NCBI GenBank assembly: GCA_963735465.1
Contig: CAVTLA010000001.1
Coordinates: 1,736,001-1,800,000 of the forward strand
From: DASZHJ01 sp963735465
Lineage (GTDB): Bacteria > Pseudomonadota > Alphaproteobacteria > ATCC43930 > CGMCC-115725
Direction of reading: 5' to 3'
DNA: 64,000 nucleotides
The notes under the pieces were generated by a model. That model was not told where the DNA came from and ran no database searches. It saw nothing but the letters and a program-made list of their open reading frames with translations. A program made the position numbers and the translations under genes. Below are positions 17,167 to 25,679 of this stretch, piece after piece; positions within the stretch are counted from its first letter, which is position 1, and every line of letters begins with the position of its first letter.

Positions 17167-18585
17167 CTAAAGATACGGCAGCATCAGCCGCGCGGCATTG
17201 TCGATCAGCTTGACCGGAAGCGGCAGGCCATCGAGCTCGGCGGCGGTTGTCAGCGCTCCCTGTCTCGTGGCCATCACGCCGTCGATTTGCCGCACGATGT
17301 CGGCGTGATAGATTTCGACGTTCAGCTCGAAGTTCAGGCGAAAGCTTCGTGTATCCCAGTTCGCGCTGCCGATCAGACACCAGGTACCGTCAACGGTCAT
17401 CAGCTTCGAGTGGTTGAAAGGCGGCGGGCTGCGCCAAATTCGACAACCCGTTGCGACCAGCGGGCCGATCTGGGCACGCATGGCCCAGTCGACGACCGGG
17501 TGGTTGCCGCGCGCCGGCACGATCACATCGACATCGACGCCGCGCACCGAGGCCAAGGCGAGCGCGGTGACGAGCCGGTCATCCGGCAGGAAATACGGCG
17601 TCATGACCTTGATTGACTGACGCGCGCAGGCGATCGCCTCAAGGATCATGAGCTCGATCTTCTCGAGATCCTCATCCGGGCCCGAAAGGATGACACGGGC
17701 CGTGGCCTCGCCGACCGCATCGAGCCGCGGAAACCAGGCTTCGCCGGCCAGATTCTCTTCGGCGGCCAGCAACCAGTTGTCGGCGAAGGCCTCGACCAGC
17801 TGCGCAACGACCGGTCCTTCGACTTTGAAATGCGTGTCCCGCACCGGATGGCGGGGCCGGTCCGCCAGCCGGTTCTCAGCGCCGATGTTCAGCCCGCCGG
17901 TGAACGCGATACGGCCATCCACGGCCAGAAGCTTCCCATGGCCGCGCAGGTTGATGAAGGGCATGCGCCACGGCAACGGCGAGTGCATGAAGCGGAAAGC
18001 CGGGACCCGCTGACGCCGCAGCTTCTCATAGGCCGGCGACAGGAAATAGCCGCCGCCGATGCCATCGATCAGGACACGCACCTGGACCTGGCGCTGGTGC
18101 GCCCGGACCAGGGCATCGATGAAGGCGCTGCCTGCGTCGTCGGCGCGGAAGATGTAGGTCGACAGGGCGATGCTGGCCTCCGCCGCGTCGATCGCCCGGA
18201 TCATTTCCGGATAAGCCTCATCGCCATTGTGCAGAATGGCCACCGCGTTGCCGGGTTCGGCGGGGCGTCGCGCAATCTGTCCCCCGGCCCGCTCCAGCGC
18301 GGCCAGATGATCGTCGCGTTCCGACGGCGAAACAGCCAGCTCGGCCGTGGCACGGGCTGGACGGTCGTCGCGCATCTGATTGGCGCGCCGCTTTACCCGA
18401 TTGATGCCGAATATGACGTAGAGGATGCTGCCGACGATCGGCGAAAACCAGGCGAGGCCGATCCAGCCGATAGAGGCGCCGACGTCACGCTTGTGGAACA
18501 GCACATGGGCCGTGACGCCGATGGCCAGCAGGACGTGAACAACCGAGAGTGCCGCAGTGCTGACCCAGTCGAAGATTCCAAGCAC
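17167..18585 (-). CDS. cls: cardiolipin synthase (phospholipase D superfamily)
   Basis: A 472-residue membrane enzyme that joins phosphatidyl groups to make cardiolipin. Two N-terminal hydrophobic helices (about 8-30 and 38-60, with WIGLAWFSPIVGSILYVIFG) are followed by two HKD catalytic motifs, HGKLLAVDG at His216 and HSKLMTVDG at His392. Domain order and length are those of bacterial Cls. It is convergent with the Mo hydroxylase operon, only 12 bases from its stop, and divergent from the RND adaptor gene. Confidence 0.92.
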   Translation of the reverse strand: MLGIFDWVSTAALSVVHVLLAIGVTAHVLFHKRDVGASIGWIGLAWFSPIVGSILYVIFGINRVKRRANQMRDDRPARATAELAVSPSERDDHLAALERAGGQIARRPAEPGNAVAILHNGDEAYPEMIRAIDAAEASIALSTYIFRADDAGSAFIDALVRAHQRQVQVRVLIDGIGGGYFLSPAYEKLRRQRVPAFRFMHSPLPWRMPFINLRGHGKLLAVDGRIAFTGGLNIGAENRLADRPRHPVRDTHFKVEGPVVAQLVEAFADNWLLAAEENLAGEAWFPRLDAVGEATARVILSGPDEDLEKIELMILEAIACARQSIKVMTPYFLPDDRLVTALALASVRGVDVDVIVPARGNHPVVDWAMRAQIGPLVATGCRIWRSPPPFNHSKLMTVDGTWCLIGSANWDTRSFRLNFELNVEIYHADIVRQIDGVMATRQGALTTAAELDGLPLPVKLIDNAARLMLPYL

Positions 18586-18846
18586 CCGCCGTATCCCCTC
18601 TCTCGTTGCGGTCCGCCGCGAGTCTTACCACAGAAAAATGCATCGACGCCGACTGCCACATTCTTCACGGCCGCCCGCATCCCCGCCAGTTTCGAATAAA
18701 ACAGCGCAATCGGCGAGAAGAGCGGCGGTGCGATTTGTCGGATAGGTACGGTGCGACCTAGGGCGTCGCCTGTTCCGACAGCGGAAGGAAGCGGTGACAT
18801 GAGTCCGACCGAGCGCGCGGCGCGACGCGCTGTCATCCACTGAATC

Positions 18847-20025
18847 ATGTGGCAGAAGCGGCTGAGGCTCGGTTTCTCCTGCGCGGCGATCGCGGCCGTC
18901 GCCGTCGGGCTCATTGAGTATTCACGCTCCGAGCGGCAGAAGCCGGTCGATCCCGTGCAGCCCGTCGCCGTCCCCGTCATCGCGGCAACCGTGCAGAAAC
19001 ACCCGGTGCCGATCGTCTTGGACGGGATCGGCACCGTGACCGCGTTGAATACGGCCGTGATCCGCAGCCAGGTCAGCGGTCTCCTGGTCGGCGTCGACTT
19101 CCAGGAGGGACAGGCGGTCAAGAAGGGCGACCTTCTGGCCCAGATCGATCCGCGCACCTTTCAGGCGCAGCTCGATCAGGCCGAGGCGGCGCTCGGGCGC
19201 GACAAGACGCATCTCGCAAACGCCCAAGCCAACCTGAACCGCTACGCACCTCTCGCCAGCAAGGGATACGCCACCGAGCAGCAGCTCGCCGACCAGCAGG
19301 CCGCCGTCGCCGAGCTGCAGAACACGATCAAGTCCGACGCGGCGGCCATCGACAGCGCGAAGACGGAGCTCAGCTACACCGAGCTCACCGCGCCCTTCGA
19401 CGGTGTGACCGGGATCCGCCTCCTCGACGTCGGGAACGTCATTCATCCCACGGATCCGAGCGGGCTCGTGGTGGTGACGCAGGTGCAGCCGATCAGCGTC
19501 GTCTTCACCCTGGCAACATCGGCCATTCCGACCGTCCAGGAAGCGCTCTCCCACGGCCCGCTGCAGGCGGTCGCCTTGAGCCAGGACGGCAAGAAAGAGC
19601 TCGATACCGGCCGGCTCCTGCTGGTGGACAATCAGGCCAACCCCAGCTCGGGCACGGTCCGCCTCAAGGCGCTCTTTCCCAATCAGCAGCGTCAGCTCTG
19701 GCCCGGCACGTTCGTCAATGTGCGGCTCACGACCTCGGTGGACCAGGACGGCCTCACGATTCCGCTGGATGCCGTGCAGCAGGGACCGCAGGGACAGGCG
19801 GTCTTCGTGGTGGGCGCGGACCACAAGGTGACGCTCCGCCCCGTCTCGCTGCGTCAATCCCTGAACGGGGAAGCCCTCGTGGACAAGGGCGTGAGCGCCG
19901 GCGAGACCGTCGTGGTGCGCGGCCAGTACCGTCTCGCGCCGGGCACGCTGGTGGCGCTCGCCGATCCCGAGCATCCCGAAGCGGTGCCGAACCCGTCGAC
20001 GGCGAGCTCGGGCATGCTGCCGTGA
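18847..20025 (+). CDS. RND efflux periplasmic adaptor (membrane fusion protein, MdtA-like)
   Basis: A 392-residue adaptor with one N-terminal membrane anchor (about 8-23). The barrel-sandwich lipoyl halves are VIRSQVSGLLVGVDFQEGQA and ELTAPFDGVTGIRLLDVGNV, flanking a coiled-coil hairpin rich in Ala/Gln at about 100-175. Beta-barrel and membrane-proximal domains follow. It links the inner-membrane RND pump to an outer-membrane channel. Its stop overlaps the GTG start of the pump gene (GTGA at 20022-20025). No outer-membrane factor gene follows. Confidence 0.92.
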   Translation: MWQKRLRLGFSCAAIAAVAVGLIEYSRSERQKPVDPVQPVAVPVIAATVQKHPVPIVLDGIGTVTALNTAVIRSQVSGLLVGVDFQEGQAVKKGDLLAQIDPRTFQAQLDQAEAALGRDKTHLANAQANLNRYAPLASKGYATEQQLADQQAAVAELQNTIKSDAAAIDSAKTELSYTELTAPFDGVTGIRLLDVGNVIHPTDPSGLVVVTQVQPISVVFTLATSAIPTVQEALSHGPLQAVALSQDGKKELDTGRLLLVDNQANPSSGTVRLKALFPNQQRQLWPGTFVNVRLTTSVDQDGLTIPLDAVQQGPQGQAVFVVGADHKVTLRPVSLRQSLNGEALVDKGVSAGETVVVRGQYRLAPGTLVALADPEHPEAVPNPSTASSGMLP

Positions 20026-23000
20026 ACCTCTCCGCCCTCTTCATCAGGAAGCCCATCGCGACCGGGCTGCTGATGGTGGCGATCCTGCTGCTGGGATTTC
20101 TGGGATATCGGCTGCTGCCGGTGGCGGCGCTGCCGAACGTCGACTCCCCGACCATCCAGGTCATCGCCCAGCTGCCGGGCGCCGATCCCCGGACCACGGC
20201 CTCCTCGGTGGCGACGCCGCTCGAGCGGCAATTCGGCCAGATCCCCGGCCTGACGCAGATGACCTCCAGCAGCGCGCTCGGCTATACGCAGATCACGCTG
20301 CAGTTCAGCCGCGACCGGACCGTCGATTCCGCGGCTCAGGACGTGCAGGCGGCGATCAACGCCACCTCGGGCGAGCTGCCGCCGGCGCTCCTCAATCCGC
20401 CGATCTACCGCAAGACCAACCCCGCCGACACGCCGATCCTGCTGATCGCGCTCACCTCGGACGCCCTTCCGCTCACCAAGGTGAGCGACTACGCCAATAG
20501 CATCCTGGCGCAGAAGATCTCGCAGATCCCCGGCGTCGGCATCGTGGCGATCGGCGGCGAGCAGAATCCGGCGATCCGCGTCCAGGTCAACCCGGCGCAG
20601 CTGGCCGCGACCGGCCTCGACCTGGAGGATGTGCGCATCGCTCTCGGCAAGGCCACGGTCAATCAGCCCAAGGGCACGCTCTACGGCGGCCAGAACGCCT
20701 TCTCGCTGCAGACCAACGATCAGCTGACCACCGCTGGCGGCTTCGAGGACTACATCCTGGCGTATCGGAACGGCGCGCCGATCCGGGTCCGCGACATCGG
20801 CCGCGCCGTGGTGGCGGCCGAGGACACGACGCTCGCCGGCTGGCTCGACACGCGGCGGGCGGTCCTCCTGACGGTGCAGCGCCAGCCCGGCGCCAACGTC
20901 ATCGCGACCGTGGATCAGATCCGCAAGGCGCTGCCGCAGCTCCAGCAATCCCTGCCGCCTTCGATCAAGGTCGACGTCGTCTCCGATCGCACCCAGACCA
21001 TCCGGGCCAGCGTCGCGGACGTCCAGTTCACGCTGATGCTGACGATCGCCCTCGTCGTGGGTGTCATCTTTCTCTTCCTGCGCAAGCTCTGGGCGACGGT
21101 CATCCCCGCCATCTCGGTGCCGCTGTCCCTGATCGGCACGCTGGCGGTGATCTACGCGCTGGGCTTCAGCCTCGACAACCTCTCGCTGATGGCCCTCACC
21201 ATCGCGGTGGGCTTCGTGGTCGACGACGCCATCGTCATGATCGAGAACATCGTCCGCCACATCGAGGGCGGCGCCACGCCCATGGAGGCGGCGATCAAGG
21301 GAGCCGGCGAGATCGGCTTCACCATCCTCTCGATCTCCATATCGCTGATCGCGGTGTTCATCCCGCTCTTCCTGATGAGCGGAATCGTCGGCCTGCTGTT
21401 CCGCGAGTTCGCCGCCACCGTCGCGGTCTCGATCGCCGTCTCGGTCCTGGTGTCCCTGACCCTGACGCCGATGATGTGCGCGCGCCTGCTGACGCCGGAA
21501 GGAGACTCACGCCCGGGCCGCCTGTCGCGGGGGCTCGAAAGCGTCCTCGACGGTCTGGTCCGGGTCTATGACAGGGCCCTTATCGTCGCGCTCCGCCATC
21601 GCCGGATCACCCTGGCGGCGATGATTGCCACGATCTGCCTCACGGTCGTGCTCTTCGTGATCATCCCCAAGGGATTCTTTCCCCAGCAGGATACGGGAAT
21701 GATCGTCGGCATCACCGAGGGCGCCCAGGACATCTCGCCGCAGGCCATGCGGGAGCGGCAGCTGGCGATCCTCGACGTGATCACCCGGGATCCGGCGGTG
21801 CTGTCGGCGATCGCCTATATCGGCCCCGGCGGATCGACGGTGACCGAGAATGACGGGCGGATGTTCATCACCTTGAAGCCGCACGGCGAGAGGACGGCGA
21901 CCGCCGATCAGGTGATCGCCCGGCTCGATCGCGACCTGCAGTCGATCCAGGGCGTCACGCTCTACATGCAGGCGGCGCAGGACATCAACGTCGGCGCGCG
22001 CCTTTCCAAGACGCAGTATCAGTACACGCTGGTCGACGTGGACAACGAGGAGCTCGCCCACTGGGCTCCCCTGCTGATGCGGAAGATGCAGGGCTTGCCG
22101 CAAATCACCGACGTCGCCAGCGATCAGCAGAGCGCCGGCCGGACCCTCAATGTCGAGGTCGATCGCACGGTCGCGTCCCGGCTCGGCATCGATCCGTCGG
22201 TGGTGGATGCCATCCTCTACGACGCCTTCGGTCAGCGCCATGTGGCGCGGATCTATACCACCCTCAACCAGTACTACGTGATCCTCGAGGTCGATCCGAG
22301 CTACCAGCTCGGTCCCAACGCGCTGAGCCGGATCTACGTCACCTCCGCCTCCGGAGACCAGGTCCCGCTCAGCCAGTTCACCCATGTCGTGTCGTCGATC
22401 GCGCCGCTCGCGATCAATCACCAGGGCCAGTTCCCCTCGGTCACGCTGAGCTTCAATCTGGCGGCTGGCGCCACGATCGGAGACGCGGTGGCGGCGGTGC
22501 GGACGGCGACCGAGGGGCTGCACCTGCCGCGGTCGATCGCGACCAGCTTCCAGGGCAGCGCCCAGGCGTTCCAGAGCTCGCTCAGCAGCACGCCGATCCT
22601 CATCCTTGCCGCACTCGTCGCCGTCTATCTCATCCTCGGCATGCTCTACGAGAGCACGATCCACCCGATCACCATCATCTCCACCCTGCCCTCGGCCGGG
22701 CTCGGCGCGCTGCTGACGCTGATGCTGTTCGGGATGCCCCTCGACGTGATCGGCATCATCGGCATCATCCTGCTGATCGGCATCGTGAAGAAGAACGGCA
22801 TCATGCTGGTGGATTTCGCGCTCGCGGGGCAGCGCGAGCGCGGGCTCGGCAGCGAGGACGCGATCCACGAGGCCTGCCGGCTGCGCTTCCGCCCGATCCT
22901 GATGACGACGCTCTGCGCGCTCCTCGGCGGCGTGCCGCTGATGCTCGGAACCGGCACCGGCTCCGAGATCCGCCAGCCGCTGGGCTATGCGATGGTGGGC

Positions 23001-23174
23001 GGGCTCCTCGTTTCCCAGCTCCTCACCCTCTTCACCACACCCGTCGTCTACATCTACATGGACGGGCTGAGCGCCTGGCTGGGGCGGCGGTCGCGGTTGC
23101 AGAAGCTGGGCAATGGCGAGCCCGGCGGCAGCCCGACGAGTTCCGAACCGCCGGCGCCGGTGCCGGCACGCTGA
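20022..23174 (+). CDS. RND efflux transporter permease (MdtB/MdtC-like)
   Basis: A 1050-residue pump of the hydrophobe/amphiphile efflux type, normal in length. It begins MNLSALFIRKPIATGLLMVA and has the duplicated layout: helix 1, a large periplasmic loop with PGADPRTTASSVATPLERQF, then a helix bundle with LTIAVGFVVDDAIVMIENIV in transmembrane helix 4. The second half has PSAGLGALLTLMLFGMPLDV and LLIGIVKKNGIMLVDFALAG. Protons drive export of drugs, bile salts or similar compounds. It begins at GTG, coupled to the adaptor. Confidence 0.94.
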   Translation: MNLSALFIRKPIATGLLMVAILLLGFLGYRLLPVAALPNVDSPTIQVIAQLPGADPRTTASSVATPLERQFGQIPGLTQMTSSSALGYTQITLQFSRDRTVDSAAQDVQAAINATSGELPPALLNPPIYRKTNPADTPILLIALTSDALPLTKVSDYANSILAQKISQIPGVGIVAIGGEQNPAIRVQVNPAQLAATGLDLEDVRIALGKATVNQPKGTLYGGQNAFSLQTNDQLTTAGGFEDYILAYRNGAPIRVRDIGRAVVAAEDTTLAGWLDTRRAVLLTVQRQPGANVIATVDQIRKALPQLQQSLPPSIKVDVVSDRTQTIRASVADVQFTLMLTIALVVGVIFLFLRKLWATVIPAISVPLSLIGTLAVIYALGFSLDNLSLMALTIAVGFVVDDAIVMIENIVRHIEGGATPMEAAIKGAGEIGFTILSISISLIAVFIPLFLMSGIVGLLFREFAATVAVSIAVSVLVSLTLTPMMCARLLTPEGDSRPGRLSRGLESVLDGLVRVYDRALIVALRHRRITLAAMIATICLTVVLFVIIPKGFFPQQDTGMIVGITEGAQDISPQAMRERQLAILDVITRDPAVLSAIAYIGPGGSTVTENDGRMFITLKPHGERTATADQVIARLDRDLQSIQGVTLYMQAAQDINVGARLSKTQYQYTLVDVDNEELAHWAPLLMRKMQGLPQITDVASDQQSAGRTLNVEVDRTVASRLGIDPSVVDAILYDAFGQRHVARIYTTLNQYYVILEVDPSYQLGPNALSRIYVTSASGDQVPLSQFTHVVSSIAPLAINHQGQFPSVTLSFNLAAGATIGDAVAAVRTATEGLHLPRSIATSFQGSAQAFQSSLSSTPILILAALVAVYLILGMLYESTIHPITIISTLPSAGLGALLTLMLFGMPLDVIGIIGIILLIGIVKKNGIMLVDFALAGQRERGLGSEDAIHEACRLRFRPILMTTLCALLGGVPLMLGTGTGSEIRQPLGYAMVGGLLVSQLLTLFTTPVVYIYMDGLSAWLGRRSRLQKLGNGEPGGSPTSSEPPAPVPAR

Positions 23175-23488
23175 GGCCGGGGAGGGCCTATCGGGGATCA
23201 CTGCGGCTTACCAAGGCATTGATCCCAGAGGAAAAACCTGCCCCTTCCGCGGTCTCCTGGAACCGGGCCCGATGCAACCAAATCCTGGCATTAAGCTTCC
23301 ATAGACGAAGGTGACCGGGCGTAAAGGCATCCCGGCAGCGCTGGGAAACCTTTCGTTCACCCGCAGCGGCTAGCGTGACCGCCCCTCTCGGTCTGCGGGT
23401 CAACCTCAGCAACAAGCGGTGTGCTCGGAGCTGATCGCAGCCCCCGGCCGACAGGCTTGTGCCGATATCCGGTACTGAGAGCAGAGAG
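23175..23488 (+). other. intergenic region upstream of topoisomerase IB
   Basis: In these 314 bases I see no supportable gene, repeat or terminator. Short open frames have no recognisable sequence. The topoisomerase promoter must lie here but no strong -35/-10 pair stands out. Confidence 0.4.
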
Positions 23489-24577
23489 ATGAGGCTGAGC
23501 GACATCGCAAGAGACCCGCCCACGATCGTCCTGTCGAGGGACGACGCGGAGGCCGTCGGTCTGCGATATGCCACCGACGACCGGCCCGGGATCCAGCGCA
23601 AGCGGTCCGGCAAGGGCTTCAGCTATCTGCGGCCGGACGGCACCACGATCCGCGACCAGTCGATCAGGAAGCGAATTCGCGCCCTGGCGATTCCGCCGGC
23701 ATGGGTCGACGTCTGGATCTGCCCGTCCGCGGGCGGCCACATCCAAGCGACCGGACGGGATGCCAAGGGACGCAAGCAATACCGCTATCACCCCCTGTTC
23801 CGCGAGGCGCGCGAGAGCACCAAGTACGAGCGCATCGTCACCTTCGCCGCGGCGCTGCCGGGAATCCGGGCGAAGGTGCGCGAGCACATGGCGCTGCGCG
23901 GCCTGCCCCGGGAAAAAGTGGTGGCGACCGTCGTGCATCTTCTCGAGACGACGCTGATCCGCATCGGCAACGACGAGTACGCCCGGCAGAACCGGAGCTA
24001 TGGGCTGACCACGCTGCAGAACCGCCACGTCGAGATCGATGGCGCGGAGGTCCTGTTCCGCTTCGTCGGCAAGAGCGGCAAGCAATGGCGGCTCAAGATG
24101 CGGGATCGCCGCGTCGCGAAGATCATCAAGACATGCCAGGAGCTGCCCGGCCAGGAGCTGCTGCAGTACCTCAACGACGAAGGCGAGCCGCAGAGCATCA
24201 CCTCCAGCGACGTGAACGCCTACCTCAAGGAGATCAGCGGCCAGGACATCACCGCCAAGGATTTCCGCACCTGGGCGGGCACCGTCATGGTGGCGATCGC
24301 CCTCTCGGAACTAGAGGGCTTCGACAGCGCGACCCAGGCGAAGCGAAACCTGCGCGCCGCGATCGAGCACGTTGCCGGCCGCCTCGGCAACACCCCGACC
24401 GTCTGCCGCAAGTGCTACGTGCACCCCGACGTGCTCGATGCCTATCTCGAGGGACGGCTTGCCGCGGAGCTCAAATCCGGGATCGGTGCGCCCGTGATGG
24501 ATGAGCTCAACGGCCTGCAGCGGGAAGAGGCCGCCGTTCTGGCGATGCTGCAGGCACCCCGCGAGCAGGCGGCCTGA
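23489..24577 (+). CDS. DNA topoisomerase IB (poxvirus/bacterial type)
   Basis: A monomeric enzyme of 362 residues that relaxes supercoils through a 3-prime phosphotyrosine. The N-terminal domain contains GKGFSYLRPDGTTIRDQSIR. The catalytic domain has YHPLFREARESTKYERIVTF, IRIGNDEYARQNRSYGLTTL and KDFRTWAGTVMVAI (the R-x-x-H/W-like pocket). The nucleophile is Tyr310 in VCRKCYVHPDVL. ATG 23489 is preferred because GAGAGCAGAGAG precedes it and MRLSDIARDPPTIV fits family starts; a GTG at 23459 is also in frame. It is flanked by unrelated efflux and respiratory genes and is probably a single-gene unit. Confidence 0.9.
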   Translation: MRLSDIARDPPTIVLSRDDAEAVGLRYATDDRPGIQRKRSGKGFSYLRPDGTTIRDQSIRKRIRALAIPPAWVDVWICPSAGGHIQATGRDAKGRKQYRYHPLFREARESTKYERIVTFAAALPGIRAKVREHMALRGLPREKVVATVVHLLETTLIRIGNDEYARQNRSYGLTTLQNRHVEIDGAEVLFRFVGKSGKQWRLKMRDRRVAKIIKTCQELPGQELLQYLNDEGEPQSITSSDVNAYLKEISGQDITAKDFRTWAGTVMVAIALSELEGFDSATQAKRNLRAAIEHVAGRLGNTPTVCRKCYVHPDVLDAYLEGRLAAELKSGIGAPVMDELNGLQREEAAVLAMLQAPREQAA

Positions 24578-24674
24578 GATTTCGGGCCACCGGTCGGCTG
24601 CCCCCTCAACATTGTCCCAGGTCCACCACAGCAAAATACCCGGCTTTTCGCGTATCTCTCCGTAGCCGTTCCAC

Positions 24675-24696
24675 CCCGCGAGACCTAGATCGCGGG
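24675..24696 (+). repeat. 7-bp inverted repeat in the cyoA leader
   Basis: CCCGCGA (24675-24681), an eight-base loop, then TCGCGGG (24690-24696). It lies about 30 bases before the chosen cyoA start, where a hairpin could affect translation or transcript stability. There is no T-run. Confidence 0.35.
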
Positions 24697-24727
24697 AGTG
24701 GCCGGCGATGAGGCAAGAGGGGTCGCG

Positions 24728-25678
24728 ATGCGAAGCGCCGCTGATGGACGGCTTGGTCGCCGGCACACCGCGCGAAATCGACGATCGGCGGGCGCGCGGG
24801 CCGCCCGCCGCCTGGTCATCGCGGCGCCGATCGTGCTCGCGGCCTGTCAGCCGGCCGTCCTCGACCCGCAGGGTATCGTCGGGATCGCCGAGAAGACGAT
24901 CCTGATCGATTCGCTGGCGATCATGCTCGCCATCGTGGTGCCCACGATCGCCACCACCCTCGCCGTCGCCTGGTGGTTCCGGGCCGGCAATGCGAAAGCG
25001 ACCTACCTGCCGGATTTCGAGTACTCCGGCCGCATCGAGCTCATCGTCTGGTCCATCCCTCTCCTGACGATCATCCTCCTGGGCGGCGTCGCCTGGATCG
25101 GAGCCCATGAGCTGGATCCCGCCAAGCCCCTGGCATCGGAGACGCCGCCGCTGGAGATCCAGGGCGTCTCCCTGGACTGGAAGTGGCTGTTCATCTATCC
25201 GGCCGAGCACGTCGCGACCGTGAACCAGCTCGTGGTTCCCGCCGGCGTTCCCCTGCACTTCTCCCTGACCTCGGCGAGCGTGATGAACGCCTTCTTCGTG
25301 CCCCAGCTCGGCAGCATGATCTACACCATGAACGGCATGGCGACGCAGCTGAACCTGCGCGCCGATGCGCCCGGCACCTACCACGGCCTCTCCAGCCACT
25401 ACAGCGGCGACGGGTTCTCGGACATGCATTTCGAGGTGGAGGCGGTATCGGCGGAGCAGTTCGCCGCCTGGATCGAGCGCGCGCGCGGCGCCGGCCCGGC
25501 CCTCGATGCCGCGAGCTACGCCGCGCTCGCCCGGCAGAGCGTGAACCCGCGCCCCCTCACCTTCAGCGCCACTGCTCCCGATCTCTTCCACGACATCGTC
25601 ACCCAGAAGCTGCCGCCCGGACCAGGGCCGGAGACCGGCCGGCCGGACCGCAGCGTTTCTCCGCGGACGGGGCCCTAG
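24728..25678 (+). CDS. cyoA: cytochrome bo-type ubiquinol oxidase subunit II
   Basis: A lipoprotein subunit of a proton-pumping quinol oxidase. After a long basic N-terminus comes a signal with lipobox LAAC (LVIAAPIVLAACQPAVLDPQ), then two membrane helices and a periplasmic cupredoxin domain. The CuA ligands of cytochrome c oxidases are absent: the matching segment reads LSSHYSGDGFSDMHFEVEAV. This marks a quinol rather than cytochrome c oxidase. ATG 24728 is preferred because AAGAGGGG precedes it; GTG 24698 is also in frame. It is the first gene of cyoABCD. Confidence 0.92.
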   Translation: MRSAADGRLGRRHTARNRRSAGARAARRLVIAAPIVLAACQPAVLDPQGIVGIAEKTILIDSLAIMLAIVVPTIATTLAVAWWFRAGNAKATYLPDFEYSGRIELIVWSIPLLTIILLGGVAWIGAHELDPAKPLASETPPLEIQGVSLDWKWLFIYPAEHVATVNQLVVPAGVPLHFSLTSASVMNAFFVPQLGSMIYTMNGMATQLNLRADAPGTYHGLSSHYSGDGFSDMHFEVEAVSAEQFAAWIERARGAGPALDAASYAALARQSVNPRPLTFSATAPDLFHDIVTQKLPPGPGPETGRPDRSVSPRTGP

Positions 25679-25679
25679 C

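Noticed and set aside
24698..24727. GTG 24698 as the cyoA start
   Set aside because: It lies just after a hairpin and lacks a good ribosome binding site, while ATG 24728 has AAGAGGGG upstream; kept only as an alternative.
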